Positions 24,002 through 32,694 of a stretch of DNA of 64,000 nt are shown in pieces; within the stretch, counting starts at the first letter, position 1; the number at the start of each line of letters is the position of its first letter. This DNA is from Chryseobacterium candidae (GTDB taxonomy: Bacteria > Bacteroidota > Bacteroidia > Flavobacteriales > Weeksellaceae): positions 38,044 through 102,043 of the forward strand of contig NZ_SDLV01000002.1 in assembly GCF_004916905.1 (NCBI RefSeq), written 5' to 3'. The translations under genes and the position numbers were made by a program. Under the pieces are notes generated by a model, which was not told where the DNA came from, did no database searches, and saw nothing but the letters and a program-made list of their open reading frames with translations.

Positions 24002-24430
24002 ATGGGTAATTTCCTAACAAATCAACAGATCGCTTCCCTTGTGGAAGCGATTCAGTCTGCGGAAGATCATTCTACAGGAGAGATCAGGGTACATATTGAT
24101 TCCAATACGGAAACCCGTGATGCCAGAACAGCATTTGATGTTTTCAAGAAGCTTGATATGGATAAAACTGCTGAAAGAAACGCAGTGCTTTTCCATGTCA
24201 ATTTTGAACAAAAATATCTTACCATTATCGGAGATATCGGAATTCATGAAAAAGTAAAACAGTCTTACTGGGATCATCTTCACGATTATATCACCGCTGA
24301 ATTTGCCAAAGGAAATTATTATAAGGCGCTGAAAAGTGCCATCCTGGAAACGGGACTTGAACTCAAAAAACATTTTCCTGTAAAAGGAGAAAACCCAAAC
24401 CAACTTCCAAATGAAATTACGTTCTCTTAA
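24002..24430 (+). CDS. TPM-domain protein without membrane anchor
   Basis: 142 residues consisting of a TPM (DUF477/phosphatase-like) domain with no signal peptide: ASLVEAIQSAEDHSTGEIRVHI, then VLFHVNFEQKYLTIIGDIGI, the strand pattern found in TPM domains, and LKSAILETGLELKKHFPV. In Bacteroidota this soluble protein regularly sits between LemA and a membrane-bound TPM protein. Starts 2 bp after lemA and overlaps the next gene by 20 bp, so the three are translated together. Function unknown. Confidence 0.85.
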   Translation: MGNFLTNQQIASLVEAIQSAEDHSTGEIRVHIDSNTETRDARTAFDVFKKLDMDKTAERNAVLFHVNFEQKYLTIIGDIGIHEKVKQSYWDHLHDYITAEFAKGNYYKALKSAILETGLELKKHFPVKGENPNQLPNEITFS

Positions 24431-25226
24431 AATAGTATTTTCATTTTTACTACTTTGCTTTTACACTTTTGTATCAGCACAGTACACCATTCCCGAAAAA
24501 CCCTCGGTACTTTACCCTGTTTTTGATGAAGCCGGATTACTTTCCCAGCAGGAAAAAGATGCACTTAACAATAAACTGATCAAGTTTGCAGATTCTACCT
24601 CAACGGAAATTGAAGTAGTGATCATCCGTTCCACCAAAGGAGAAGATGTGAATTTTCTGGCAACCATGTTTGGGGAAAAATGGAAAATCGGAAAAAAAGG
24701 TGTTGATAACGGAGTGGTTTTCCTTATCGCGACAGAAGACAGAACCATGTCTATCCAACAAGGACGCGCTGTAGAGCAATACCTTACCGCTTCAGTAGCA
24801 GGACAAATCTTAGATTACATCGTTACTCCAAAGTTCAAGAAAGGACTTTGGTATGAAGGCATCAACGGTGGAACCTCAGCGATTATGGAAGCTGTTGAGG
24901 GAAAATTCAAACCTGTAGCCACCACAGCTCCTTCCGGTAATGGAAGTGCTTTTAAAGTTCTTATCATTGCTTTTATTATTTTCATCATTATTGCTATCCT
25001 ATTTGGTAACAGAGGTGGCGGACGTGGTGGAAACAATGACGACGATGATGATGTCATCATTACCAGAAGAGGACGCAGAAACTATCCTGGAGGTTTTTTC
25101 CCATTCCCTGGAAGCTTCGGAGGCGGAGGATTTGGTGGTGGAAGTTCCGGAGGAGGCGGAGGCGGATTCGGAGGCTTCGGAGGTGGTGGAAGCTTTGGAG
25201 GCGGTGGCGCATCCGGAGGATGGTAA
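24411..25226 (+). CDS. TPM-domain membrane protein with Gly-rich tail (YgcG type)
   Basis: 271 residues: signal peptide (VFSFLLLCFYTFVSAQ), TPM domain (about 25-165; LSQQEKDALNNKLIKFADST, TEIEVVIIRSTKGEDVNF, GVVFLIATEDRTMSIQQGR), a membrane segment (about 185-202) and a Gly/Ser/Phe-rich tail (over 45% Gly in the last 50 residues, ending GGASGGW). This architecture matches the YgcG/TPM family, membrane-associated with an exposed domain. It is the last gene of the LemA-TPM-TPM operon and is followed by a terminator. Role in the envelope unknown. Confidence 0.88.
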   Translation: MKLRSLKIVFSFLLLCFYTFVSAQYTIPEKPSVLYPVFDEAGLLSQQEKDALNNKLIKFADSTSTEIEVVIIRSTKGEDVNFLATMFGEKWKIGKKGVDNGVVFLIATEDRTMSIQQGRAVEQYLTASVAGQILDYIVTPKFKKGLWYEGINGGTSAIMEAVEGKFKPVATTAPSGNGSAFKVLIIAFIIFIIIAILFGNRGGGRGGNNDDDDDVIITRRGRRNYPGGFFPFPGSFGGGGFGGGSSGGGGGGFGGFGGGGSFGGGGASGGW

Positions 25227-25251
25227 ATAAAGAAACAATTTTAAATTATAT

Positions 25252-25280
25252 AAAAATCAGATCATCACGATCTGATTTTT
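25252..25280. terminator. Terminator of the LemA-TPM operon
   Basis: AAAAATCAGATC (25252-25263) pairs perfectly with GATCTGATTTTT (25269-25280), followed by further T residues. Confidence 0.9.
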
Positions 25281-25422
25281 TTATTTAAAAACATAAAATA
25301 ATGCCAATTCTTTAACTTTTATTAATACTAAATTGATATTTAGATAGTAAAAAATTAATAAAACCTCATAAAAACCACCTTTTATTCAATATTTTTTTAT
25401 TATATTTACTGAAAACAGGATT

Positions 25423-25944
25423 ATGAAGAAGACGCTGGTAGTATTTGCACACCCTTATCTGGAGCATTCCAATTCGAATGTAGAGCTCATCAATTTCTAC
25501 GTTCGCCATCAGCATTATACCCTTAGAGATCTTTACGAAGAATATCCTGACTTTCATATCGCTGCTTTCCGGGAAAGAAAACGTCTTAAAAACTATGAAC
25601 GTTTTGTTTTCCAGTTTCCCCTGATATGGTTCGGAATGCCACCGCTTCTCAGATTATGGATTGATGAAGTTTTCGACAGAGACTGGCTGAAAGAGGGCGA
25701 ACATAATCCACTCGAAGGAAAAGAAGTCTATATTCTGGTAACCACAGGCGGAAAAGAAAGATCTTTCAGTAAAACCGGCACTTATCAATACACCATAGAT
25801 GAACTGATCAGCGGGCTTATCGTTTCATTAAGGGTTTTCAAAGCAGATATTAAGCATATTAAAATTGTATACGAAGCCAACAAGCTCTCTAAAAAAGAAA
25901 TCATTTTACATAAAAAAGAATTTACAGAACTACTCAATCAATAG
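25423..25944 (+). CDS. KefF-like NAD(P)H:quinone oxidoreductase
   Basis: Flavodoxin-fold protein of 173 residues from the NAD(P)H dehydrogenase (quinone) family: KTLVVFAHPYLEHSNSNVEL (FMN phosphate loop), FQFPLIWFGMPPLLRLWIDE, and VYILVTTGGKERSF (second FMN loop). In E. coli the related KefF binds and activates the K+/H+ antiporter KefC. Here the gene is directly before a KefC-type antiporter gene (3 bp gap), which supports the same ancillary role. Substrate quinone is unknown. Confidence 0.88.
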   Translation: MKKTLVVFAHPYLEHSNSNVELINFYVRHQHYTLRDLYEEYPDFHIAAFRERKRLKNYERFVFQFPLIWFGMPPLLRLWIDEVFDRDWLKEGEHNPLEGKEVYILVTTGGKERSFSKTGTYQYTIDELISGLIVSLRVFKADIKHIKIVYEANKLSKKEIILHKKEFTELLNQ

Positions 25945-25947
25945 CAT

Positions 25948-27837
25948 ATGGAATCCAGCTTAGCGATGAACACATTAATTTTCCTCGGTGTAGCCATCAT
26001 CATGGTTCCATTGGCAAGAAAACTAGGGTTAAGTTCTGTAATCGGCTATATTTTAGGAGGAATCATTATAGGTCCTTATGTCCTTAAACTTACAGGAAAC
26101 AACGTCAATGATATTATGCATGCCAGCGAGTTTGGCGTTATAATGCTTTTATTTTTGGTAGGTTTGGAACTGGAACCCCGCAAATTCTGGGAGATGCGAA
26201 AGAAAATAATGGGATTGGGACTTTCACAGATGGCACTTACGATTCTCTTGCTTTTCTTAGTATTCACAAGTGTAGGTTGGAGAGTAGACAAAGCGATTGC
26301 CATTGCCATGTGTTTCGCGCTATCTTCTACAGCAATTGTCCTCCAGACCTTACAGGAGAAGAATAATCTCAAGACTACTGCGGGAGAAGCTTCATTCTCC
26401 ACCTTGTTATTTCAGGATATTTCTGTGATTCCTATTTTGGCGATATTGCCTATTCTGGCCAATTATAAAGCCAAGCATCATGATAATGAAATCCAGATTC
26501 TGATCCAAAAACTGCCGGAATGGCTTCAGGCCGGAACGGTAATTTTTGGAGTAGCATTATTGATTCTACTCGGAAGATATGTATTTGTTCCTTTTCTGCG
26601 CTATGTTTCAAAATCGGGAATGTCAGAGCTATTGACAGCTTCTTCGTTATTTCTGGTTATTGGGGTTTCGGAACTGATGGTGGTGATCGGCCTTTCACCT
26701 GCTTTGGGAGCTTTCCTTGCAGGAGTAATGCTTGCCAACAGTGAATTCCGTCATGAGCTGGAAGCGCAGATTGATCCTTTCAAAGGACTGTTACTGGCTG
26801 TTTTCTTCGTGAGTGTGGGATCAACTATCAATTTTAATATTATCCAGAAAGATCCTTTATTTATCTTCAGTACTGTTTTTGCTGTGCTGGCTGTAAAATT
26901 TATTGTCTTATATGCTATTGGAAAGTTTTTCAGGATAGATACTTCCCAAAGTCTTTTTTATGCATTTGCCCTTTCACAGGTGGGAGAATTTGCATTTGTA
27001 CTGCTTAACTATGCTTCGGATCTTTATCTTTTAGGGCCGGAGATGAATGCACAGATGATGGCTGTCACTGCCATTACAATGTGTATCACTCCTGTTCTCC
27101 TAATCATCAATGACAAGTTTATTACTCCAAAATTTATTACAGAAATCCCGGAGGAAGAGCATGATTATAATATTCTCGACAGCAATGTTAGTCAAAAGAA
27201 AATTATCATTGTAGGTTTTGGGCACTTTGGAAGCACCGTGGGACGTCTTTTAAAAGCCAATAAAATACCCGCTACCGTTTTGGATCGTGATTCTGATCGT
27301 GTTAAATTGCTCAGAAGCTATGGTTTTAAAGTCTATTATGGAGATGCCACCCGAATACCTATTTTAAGAGCCGCAGGAATTGAAGATGCTGAAATTCTGG
27401 TTTTATGTCTGGATGATTCCGATGATAACAAATTCATTGCAGAACTTGTGCGGGAACATTATCCCAATGTGAAAATTTTTGTAAGAGCGAAAAACAGGAT
27501 CGATGCTTATGATTATCTAAACAATGGAGTTAATCATATCTACCGCGAAACATTGGGAACAGCGGTGGATATGGCGGTGGATGTACTTCATGAAACAGGA
27601 ATGAGGAAATATGCCGCAAGACGTCTTGGACAAAGATTTATGGCTATTGATAAAGCTTCTGTGAGAAAACTTGCAAAAATGAAGGAAAATAATGATGACA
27701 TTACGCTATTTACCACAAAAGAAATGCTCCAAAGGGAGGAGGAATTGTTGGCGTATGATAATCTTAATTTTGATAATAAAAACTGGGAAGATTCCTCATC
27801 CGCCGATGAAGAAGATGAGGATGAATCCCAGGATTAG
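25948..27837 (+). CDS. CPA2-type K+/H+ antiporter, KefB/KefC family
   Basis: 629 residues: a 12-13-segment Na+/H+ exchanger membrane domain (about 5-390, with GYILGGIIIGPYVL, LLFLVGLELEP, LGAFLAGVMLANS) and a cytosolic RCK/TrkA-N domain (about 405-530) starting IIIVGFGHFGSTVGRLL. The C-terminus is acidic. E. coli KefC has GFGRFG at this place, its Arg taking part in glutathione binding; here it is His, so gating by glutathione is doubtful. The second in-frame ATG (25963) is an alternative start. Convergent with the next gene, 1 bp between stop codons. Confidence 0.9.
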   Translation: MESSLAMNTLIFLGVAIIMVPLARKLGLSSVIGYILGGIIIGPYVLKLTGNNVNDIMHASEFGVIMLLFLVGLELEPRKFWEMRKKIMGLGLSQMALTILLLFLVFTSVGWRVDKAIAIAMCFALSSTAIVLQTLQEKNNLKTTAGEASFSTLLFQDISVIPILAILPILANYKAKHHDNEIQILIQKLPEWLQAGTVIFGVALLILLGRYVFVPFLRYVSKSGMSELLTASSLFLVIGVSELMVVIGLSPALGAFLAGVMLANSEFRHELEAQIDPFKGLLLAVFFVSVGSTINFNIIQKDPLFIFSTVFAVLAVKFIVLYAIGKFFRIDTSQSLFYAFALSQVGEFAFVLLNYASDLYLLGPEMNAQMMAVTAITMCITPVLLIINDKFITPKFITEIPEEEHDYNILDSNVSQKKIIIVGFGHFGSTVGRLLKANKIPATVLDRDSDRVKLLRSYGFKVYYGDATRIPILRAAGIEDAEILVLCLDDSDDNKFIAELVREHYPNVKIFVRAKNRIDAYDYLNNGVNHIYRETLGTAVDMAVDVLHETGMRKYAARRLGQRFMAIDKASVRKLAKMKENNDDITLFTTKEMLQREEELLAYDNLNFDNKNWEDSSSADEEDEDESQD

Positions 27838-27838
27838 T

Positions 27839-28660
27839 TTATTGGATATTTACACTTCCACCACTGCTTTCCTCTTTGCTCACGCTCTTAAGCTCTCCTT
27901 TTTTAGAAATATCCACACTTCCACCGGATGAAGCGCCTGCTTTCACACTGGAAACAGCACTTATATGAATACTTGCTCCACTGGAAGCATCTGCTTCTAC
28001 CTCATCAGCAATAACATTTTTAGCGGAAATACTGCTTCCTGAAGAGGCACTTACATCTGCTTTTTTTGCTTTTCCTGAAAGGTCAAGTGTTGATCCTGAT
28101 GAAGATTCAATGTCAAGGTTTACTGCCCAGACTTTCCCATCGAAACTACTGCTGCTGCTTACATTGATATCCATATCATTAGCCTCCAGATCTCCGGAAA
28201 TACTTCCTGCACTGGATGCTTCGATCTCTGTTTTCTCCTGGGTAAATTTATCTTTTATAATGATTCTCGCAGCCGAATCCGCAACAAGTTTAATAAAATC
28301 TTTTGTATAAATTTTAGCTGTCACTTTGCTGATGTTCATCACTCTGATTCCCGGCTTATAATGAATGTGCAGTTTTCCGCCATCATTATCTACAAGAATT
28401 TCATTGATGATGCTTTGAGGTGCAGAAATTTCTACTTTTTCTGTTTCAGATTTTATAACTTCTGCTTCAATGGCCTGTGAAACCTTAATTTCATCAAAAT
28501 CTCCATTAAATTCTTTATGCTGTATCGGGCCGCTTTCCTTGCTCACTACTTTCTCTACCCAATTACCATTGTCTCCTTCCCTGTTTCTGTTCTCATGTTT
28601 ATCATTACACGAGGCTAAAGCCACTAAGGCTGAAAAAATAAATAAAGTACTTGTTTTCAT
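27839..28660 (-). CDS. Head GIN domain (DUF2807) lipoprotein
   Basis: 273 residues. The signal ends LVALASCNDKHENRN, with lipobox LASC. The rest is a repeated Ser/Gly-rich beta solenoid of the head GIN (DUF2807) type: EVIKSETEKVEISAP, IHYKPGIRVMNIS, EASSAGSISGDLEA, then DVSASSGSSISAKN and SGGSVDISKKG. Such proteins are common Bacteroidota envelope proteins with no established function. The many repeats SSGxSI are a feature of the solenoid turns. The stop codon lies 1 bp from that of the KefC gene. Confidence 0.85.
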   Translation of the reverse strand: MKTSTLFIFSALVALASCNDKHENRNREGDNGNWVEKVVSKESGPIQHKEFNGDFDEIKVSQAIEAEVIKSETEKVEISAPQSIINEILVDNDGGKLHIHYKPGIRVMNISKVTAKIYTKDFIKLVADSAARIIIKDKFTQEKTEIEASSAGSISGDLEANDMDINVSSSSSFDGKVWAVNLDIESSSGSTLDLSGKAKKADVSASSGSSISAKNVIADEVEADASSGASIHISAVSSVKAGASSGGSVDISKKGELKSVSKEESSGGSVNIQ

Positions 28661-28916
28661 GCTTATTCCTTTTGTTAATTTTTTTTGTGGATATCTTTAT
28701 TTAAATAACAACTAATTTATAAAAAATATTACATTACATTTGAAAATACTGTAATGGTCTTCAAGAGAGATTTTTTGGAAAGACTTTTCACCTCTGAAGG
28801 TACTTAACTGATTCATTGTACAATACCCACAAAATGACGTAAAGAAATACGTTCGCCAAAATACATTCTATGATACAAGTTTTTAATATCTTTATGCTTT
28901 AATAACAACTATATTT

Positions 28917-31058
28917 ATGAAGAATATTTCATCGGTATTATTAATTTCTGCCTTGGCGTTCAATCAATCTTGTACTACAATGAAACAGACCGATATTCAA
29001 CAGGAGCTTCCTGCACCTGATCCCTCTTTATCTTCAAATCCTTTTATGAAGAAGAGCAAGCTTCAATACGAAGCACCGGAGTTTGACAAAATCAAAAACG
29101 AACACTTCAAACCTGCTTTTAACTACGGTTTAAAGCAACATGAAGCTGAAATTATAAAAATTGCCAACAATCCGGCTGCCCCTACTTTTGAAAATACCAT
29201 CGTTGCCTTGGAAAAAAGTGGTGAAGTGCTAAGAAGAGCACAAATTGTATTTTCAAATCTTACCAGTGCTAATACGAATCCTACATTACAGGCTTTAGAT
29301 GAAGAATATGCTCCTATTTTTGCAGCACATTCTGACAAACTGTACCTGAATGAAAATCTTTATAAAAGAATACAATCCATCAAAGAAGATGGTCTGGATT
29401 CTGAAAGTAAAAGACTGGTACAATATTATAAGCAGAATTTTGAAATTGCAGGTGCTAACCTTTCTGCTGCTGATAAAGAAAAACTAAAGCAGCTCAATCA
29501 GGAGCTGGCTTCTCTTTCTACCCAATATGCCAACAAATTATTGGAAGCTAGAAAACAAGGAGGTGTATTTTTCTCCGATGCGAAAGAACTGGACGGACTT
29601 TCTGCCGATGAAATTGCAGCTGCAGCCTCTGATGCTAAAACGGCAGGACAACCTGGAAAATATCTTCTGGCTTTACAAAACACTACACAACAACCTCTTC
29701 TTCAAAATTTAAAAAACAGAACGACCAGAGAAAAGCTATTTAAAGCTTCATGGACCAGAGCTGAGAAAGGAGATGCCAACGATACGAGATCAACCATCGA
29801 ACAGCTTGCTAAATTAAGATTAAAGAAAGCACAGATTTTAGGTAAGAAAAACTTTGCTGAATGGAAGCTTCAGGATCAGATGGCAAAAACCCCTGAAGCA
29901 GCTACTAAGCTGATGAACCAGATTGCTACTCCGGCAGTGGAAACAGCAAGACGTGAAGCAAAAGATATCCAGGATCTTATTGATCAGCAAAAAGGAGGCT
30001 TTAAAGTAGAACCTTGGGACTGGAATTTCTATGCTGAACAGGTAAGAAAAGCTAAGTTTGATCTTGATGAAAGTGAAATAAAACCTTATTTTGAAATCAC
30101 AACTGTTCTTGAAAAAGGGGTTTTCTTTGCTGCTGAGAAATTCTACGGACTGACTTTCAAAAAGAGAACAGATCTTCCGGTTTATCACCCGGATGTAGTA
30201 ACGTATGAAGTCTTCGATCATGATGGAAAATCTATTGCCATTTACTATCTGGATTTTTATACAAGAGATTCTAAAAACGGTGGAGCTTGGATGAGTAATT
30301 TTGTGGAGCAGTCTTATTTATTAGGAACAAAACCTGTCATTGTTAATTGCTATAATTATCAGAAACCTGCTCCGGGAAAACCTTCCTTAATCAGCTATGA
30401 CGATGTTTCAACCATCTTCCATGAATTTGGTCACTCTATTCACGGAATGTTTGCCAGCCAGAAATATCCTTCACTTTCAGGAACGAATGTACCGAGAGAT
30501 TTTGTAGAATTCCCATCTCAGATCAATGAGCACTGGGCTTTAGATCCTGTTGTTCTGAAGAATTACGCTGTACATTATGAAACAAAACAACCTATTCCAC
30601 AGGCTTTGGTAGATAAGATCAAAAAGGCATCTACTTTCAACCAAGGGTATATGACTACTGAGTTGGTTTCTGCTGCTGAACTCGATATGGATTGGCATAC
30701 GGTAAGCAATGAAAATCAGTTTATTCCTGTTTTAGACTTTGAAAAGCAGTCTTTAGCCAGCCATGGATTCAATTTGGCAACCGTTCCGCCGAGATATCAC
30801 ACTCCTTATTTTGCCCACATCTGGGGAGGCGGATATTCTGCAGGATATTATGCTTATTTATGGTCTGAAACTTTGGATAATGACGCATGGGAATGGATCA
30901 GTAAAAATGGAGGATTAACCAGAGAAAACGGTGACCGTTTCAGAAAATATATTCTTTCCGTAGGAAATTCTGTAGACCTGAACCAGGCATTCAGAGATTT
31001 TACGGGACACGATCCGGATATCAAGCCTTTATTGAGAAGCAGAGGGTTTATTAAATAA
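28917..31058 (+). CDS. M3-family metallopeptidase, peptidyl-dipeptidase Dcp type, lipoprotein
   Basis: A 713-residue zinc peptidase of the M3 (thimet oligopeptidase-like) family. The catalytic motif is TIFHEFGHSIHGMF (HExxH, His502-Glu503..His506) with a downstream Glu in the TTELVSAAELDMDW region. The N-terminus has a lipobox-like LAFNQSC, suggesting lipidation and a periplasmic or surface location. Family members cleave dipeptides from the C-terminus of oligopeptides, fitting peptide scavenging. Very long N-terminal helical region precedes the catalytic core, as in Dcp. Single gene; a terminator follows. Confidence 0.92.
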   Translation: MKNISSVLLISALAFNQSCTTMKQTDIQQELPAPDPSLSSNPFMKKSKLQYEAPEFDKIKNEHFKPAFNYGLKQHEAEIIKIANNPAAPTFENTIVALEKSGEVLRRAQIVFSNLTSANTNPTLQALDEEYAPIFAAHSDKLYLNENLYKRIQSIKEDGLDSESKRLVQYYKQNFEIAGANLSAADKEKLKQLNQELASLSTQYANKLLEARKQGGVFFSDAKELDGLSADEIAAAASDAKTAGQPGKYLLALQNTTQQPLLQNLKNRTTREKLFKASWTRAEKGDANDTRSTIEQLAKLRLKKAQILGKKNFAEWKLQDQMAKTPEAATKLMNQIATPAVETARREAKDIQDLIDQQKGGFKVEPWDWNFYAEQVRKAKFDLDESEIKPYFEITTVLEKGVFFAAEKFYGLTFKKRTDLPVYHPDVVTYEVFDHDGKSIAIYYLDFYTRDSKNGGAWMSNFVEQSYLLGTKPVIVNCYNYQKPAPGKPSLISYDDVSTIFHEFGHSIHGMFASQKYPSLSGTNVPRDFVEFPSQINEHWALDPVVLKNYAVHYETKQPIPQALVDKIKKASTFNQGYMTTELVSAAELDMDWHTVSNENQFIPVLDFEKQSLASHGFNLATVPPRYHTPYFAHIWGGGYSAGYYAYLWSETLDNDAWEWISKNGGLTRENGDRFRKYILSVGNSVDLNQAFRDFTGHDPDIKPLLRSRGFIK

Positions 31059-31066
31059 ATTAACGG

Positions 31067-31092
31067 GAAGCATTCTTTAACTAGAGTGCTTC
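31067..31092 (+). terminator. Terminator after the M3 peptidase gene
   Basis: GAAGCATTCT (31067-31076) faces AGAGTGCTTC (31083-31092), with one G-U pair, followed by TTTTTT. Confidence 0.7.
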
Positions 31093-31140
31093 TTTTTTAT
31101 GTTTCGGCTAAAGCCATGGATTTTTATTTGCTTATTTTTT

Positions 31141-31158
31141 AACGGGCTAAAGCCCGTT
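31141..31158. repeat. Short palindrome AACGGGCTAAAGCCCGTT
   Basis: AACGGGCT and AGCCCGTT flank AA. A related half-element, GGCTAAAGCC, lies just upstream at 31106-31115. Such GGGCTAAAGCCC blocks recur between genes in Chryseobacterium. Confidence 0.5.
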
Positions 31159-31205
31159 TCTATTGATATTCATTATTTTTGCATTTCAAATTTTAAATGT
31201 AATAT

Positions 31206-31583
31206 ATGAACTGTCCATGCTGTTCAGGAAAATCCTACGAGGAATGCTGTAAACCTTATCATACGGGAGAAAAATATGCTCCAACGGCTGAGGCTCTGAT
31301 GCGTTCACGATTCTCTGCTTTTGCCATTCCGAATGGTGAATACCTGATGGAGACGACCCTTCCCGGAAAAAGAAAATACCATAATAAAAAAGACTTACAG
31401 GAATGGGGAGAAATTAACCAATGGACAAAACTGGAAATCATCCGTACTCCGGCTTTAAATCATGTAGAATTTAAGGCTTATTATACGGATCAGGAGGGTC
31501 ATCAGCAGGTTCATCATGAGTTTTCTGTTTTTCAGAAAATGCATGAACGCTGGTATTATGTTTCCGGAGAATTTTTGGATTAA
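31206..31583 (+). CDS. YchJ-family SEC-C motif protein
   Basis: A 125-residue cytosolic protein. The N-terminus MNCPCCSGKSYEECCKPYH is an SEC-C type zinc motif (CPCCSGxxxxECC), followed by the YchJ-type NTF2-like domain: TAEALMRSRFSAFAIPNGEYL and a C-terminal cone with HHEFSVFQKMHERWYYVSGEF. Function of YchJ is not established. The spacer downstream contains a palindromic repeat and a terminator shared with the convergent FKBP gene. Confidence 0.88.
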   Translation: MNCPCCSGKSYEECCKPYHTGEKYAPTAEALMRSRFSAFAIPNGEYLMETTLPGKRKYHNKKDLQEWGEINQWTKLEIIRTPALNHVEFKAYYTDQEGHQQVHHEFSVFQKMHERWYYVSGEFLD

Positions 31584-31612
31584 CAAACAGGTTGAAGAAA
31601 TGTAATGCAGAC

Positions 31613-31686
31613 AATGCTTTGCGTAGAACCACCCCGTCAAAAATTCATAGAATTTTTGACACCCCTCCGGAAGAATGCCAAGCATT
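31613..31686. repeat. 74 bp palindromic intergenic element
   Basis: Outer pair AATGCTTTGC (31613-31622) and GCCAAGCATT (31677-31686), one mismatch; inner perfect 11 bp pair GTCAAAAATTC (31636-31646) and GAATTTTTGAC (31650-31660). CCACCCC and CACCCCTCC flank the inner hairpin. Looks like a mobile or dispersed repeat. Confidence 0.6.
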
Positions 31687-31710
31687 CAATAACTATTTGT
31701 ACCTTAAATA

Positions 31711-31744
31711 AAAATAAGCCAAAGAATTATCTTTGGCTTATTTT
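31711..31744. terminator. Bidirectional terminator
   Basis: AAAATAAGCCAAAGA (31711-31725) pairs perfectly with TCTTTGGCTTATTTT (31730-31744), loop of 4 nt. Shared by ychJ-type and FKBP-type genes. Confidence 0.92.
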
Positions 31745-31792
31745 GTATCATGTATATACTATATTATCCGACTTTTTCGGACATTTATTTTT

Positions 31793-32293
31793 TTAGTGAG
31801 CTTCGTTTCCGTCAACTCCGTGAGCGTGGCCATGTGCCAATTCTTCTTCTGTTGCAGGACGGGTGTTTAAAACTTCCACCTGGAAATCTAAGACTTTACC
31901 TGCCATTGGGTGGTTAAGGTCTGCTACTACAACTTCCGGAGTAATTTCTACTACAAAAGCCTGGAAGTTATTCCCTTGGTTATCTGATAAAGGTAAAATA
32001 GCTCCTACAGGTGGAAGTCCTGATTCGTTGAACATTTCCACAGGTAATTGTGCAATAGCATCCGGTTGTCTTTCACCATAAGCTTCCTCAGGCTGAATTG
32101 TAAAGGCAGCTGTATCTCCAGCTTTCAAACCAAGGATATTTTGTTCAAATTTTGGAATCATCATTCCCACACCATACAAAAATGTAAGCGGATTTTCTGT
32201 TGTTGTTTCTTCTACAAGAATCTTACTTCCATCTGGTTCGATAGTGTGAAGTATATACTTTACAGCTACAACGTGATTGTTTTCGATTGTCAT
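31793..32293 (-). CDS. FKBP-type peptidyl-prolyl isomerase, SlyD-like
   Basis: 166-residue cytosolic protein. It catalyses cis-trans isomerisation at prolyl bonds and acts as a chaperone. The FKBP part (about 1-70 and 120-150) is interrupted by the insert-in-flap domain characteristic of SlyD: residues ~70-120 with PEEAYGERQPDAIAQLPVEM. Signatures are LTFLYGVGMMIPKFEQNILG and FQVEVLNTRPATEEEL. The C-terminus is His-rich (HGHAHGVDGNEAH), short compared with E. coli SlyD, and may bind metal. A hairpin (TCGTGA/TCACGA, 32308-32326) lies in the leader. Confidence 0.9.
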   Translation of the reverse strand: MTIENNHVVAVKYILHTIEPDGSKILVEETTTENPLTFLYGVGMMIPKFEQNILGLKAGDTAAFTIQPEEAYGERQPDAIAQLPVEMFNESGLPPVGAILPLSDNQGNNFQAFVVEITPEVVVADLNHPMAGKVLDFQVEVLNTRPATEEELAHGHAHGVDGNEAH

Positions 32294-32335
32294 ATTTTTT
32301 CTTTTTTTCGTGATGTTGTTTCACGATTAATGGTA

Positions 32336-32343
32336 CAAATATA
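32336..32343 (-). promoter_or_regulatory. FKBP gene -7 promoter element
   Basis: TATATTTG on the minus strand, 42 bp before the ATG at 32293; the leader between contains an inverted repeat TCGTGA-N7-TCACGA. Confidence 0.55.
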
Positions 32344-32431
32344 CTCTTTTTGAAATGATTCAGTGAACCTGGAAGCCGGGGGATGGAAGAAGGAAGCTAT
32401 GAAAGGCATAAAGAAAGACAGATCTTCTTTT

Positions 32432-32686
32432 TTAGCCTTTATTTTTTTTACCCTCCTCTCTCTTTTTCTGTCTCAGGACAAAAAGATACAGGTTTTCTAC
32501 TTTTGTTCTTGCCCACGGTGTTTTCCGCAGAAATTTCAGGGAAGAGTTTATACTTGGGTTGTCTGTAAAACATTTTATATTGATCTGTTCGCCAAGCCTT
32601 TCAAAACCTTGATAGTATTCTACAAGTTCTTCAAGGATAGCATCCAGTCTTTTTCCGTGTAAAGGGTCTTTGGACTGTTGTTCCAT
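32432..32686 (-). CDS. VF530 (DUF2132) family protein
   Basis: 84 residues matching the VF530 family of small DNA-binding proteins: SKDPLHGKRLDAILEELVEYY near the start, and the hallmark NPSINSSLKFLRKTPWARTKVE, with the Lys/Arg-rich C-terminus RQKKREEGKKNKG. The known members form a compact helical domain with unknown targets. Located 8 bp downstream of the 33555-32695 gene on the same strand, so the two are probably co-transcribed. Confidence 0.85.
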   Translation of the reverse strand: MEQQSKDPLHGKRLDAILEELVEYYQGFERLGEQINIKCFTDNPSINSSLKFLRKTPWARTKVENLYLFVLRQKKREEGKKNKG

Positions 32687-32694
32687 ATTCTTTT

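Noticed and set aside
25015..25226. A separate repeat or antisense gene in the Gly-rich tail region
   Set aside because: The long frames in other registers come from the GGA/GGC-rich codons of the TPM gene's tail; none has a recognisable domain or start.
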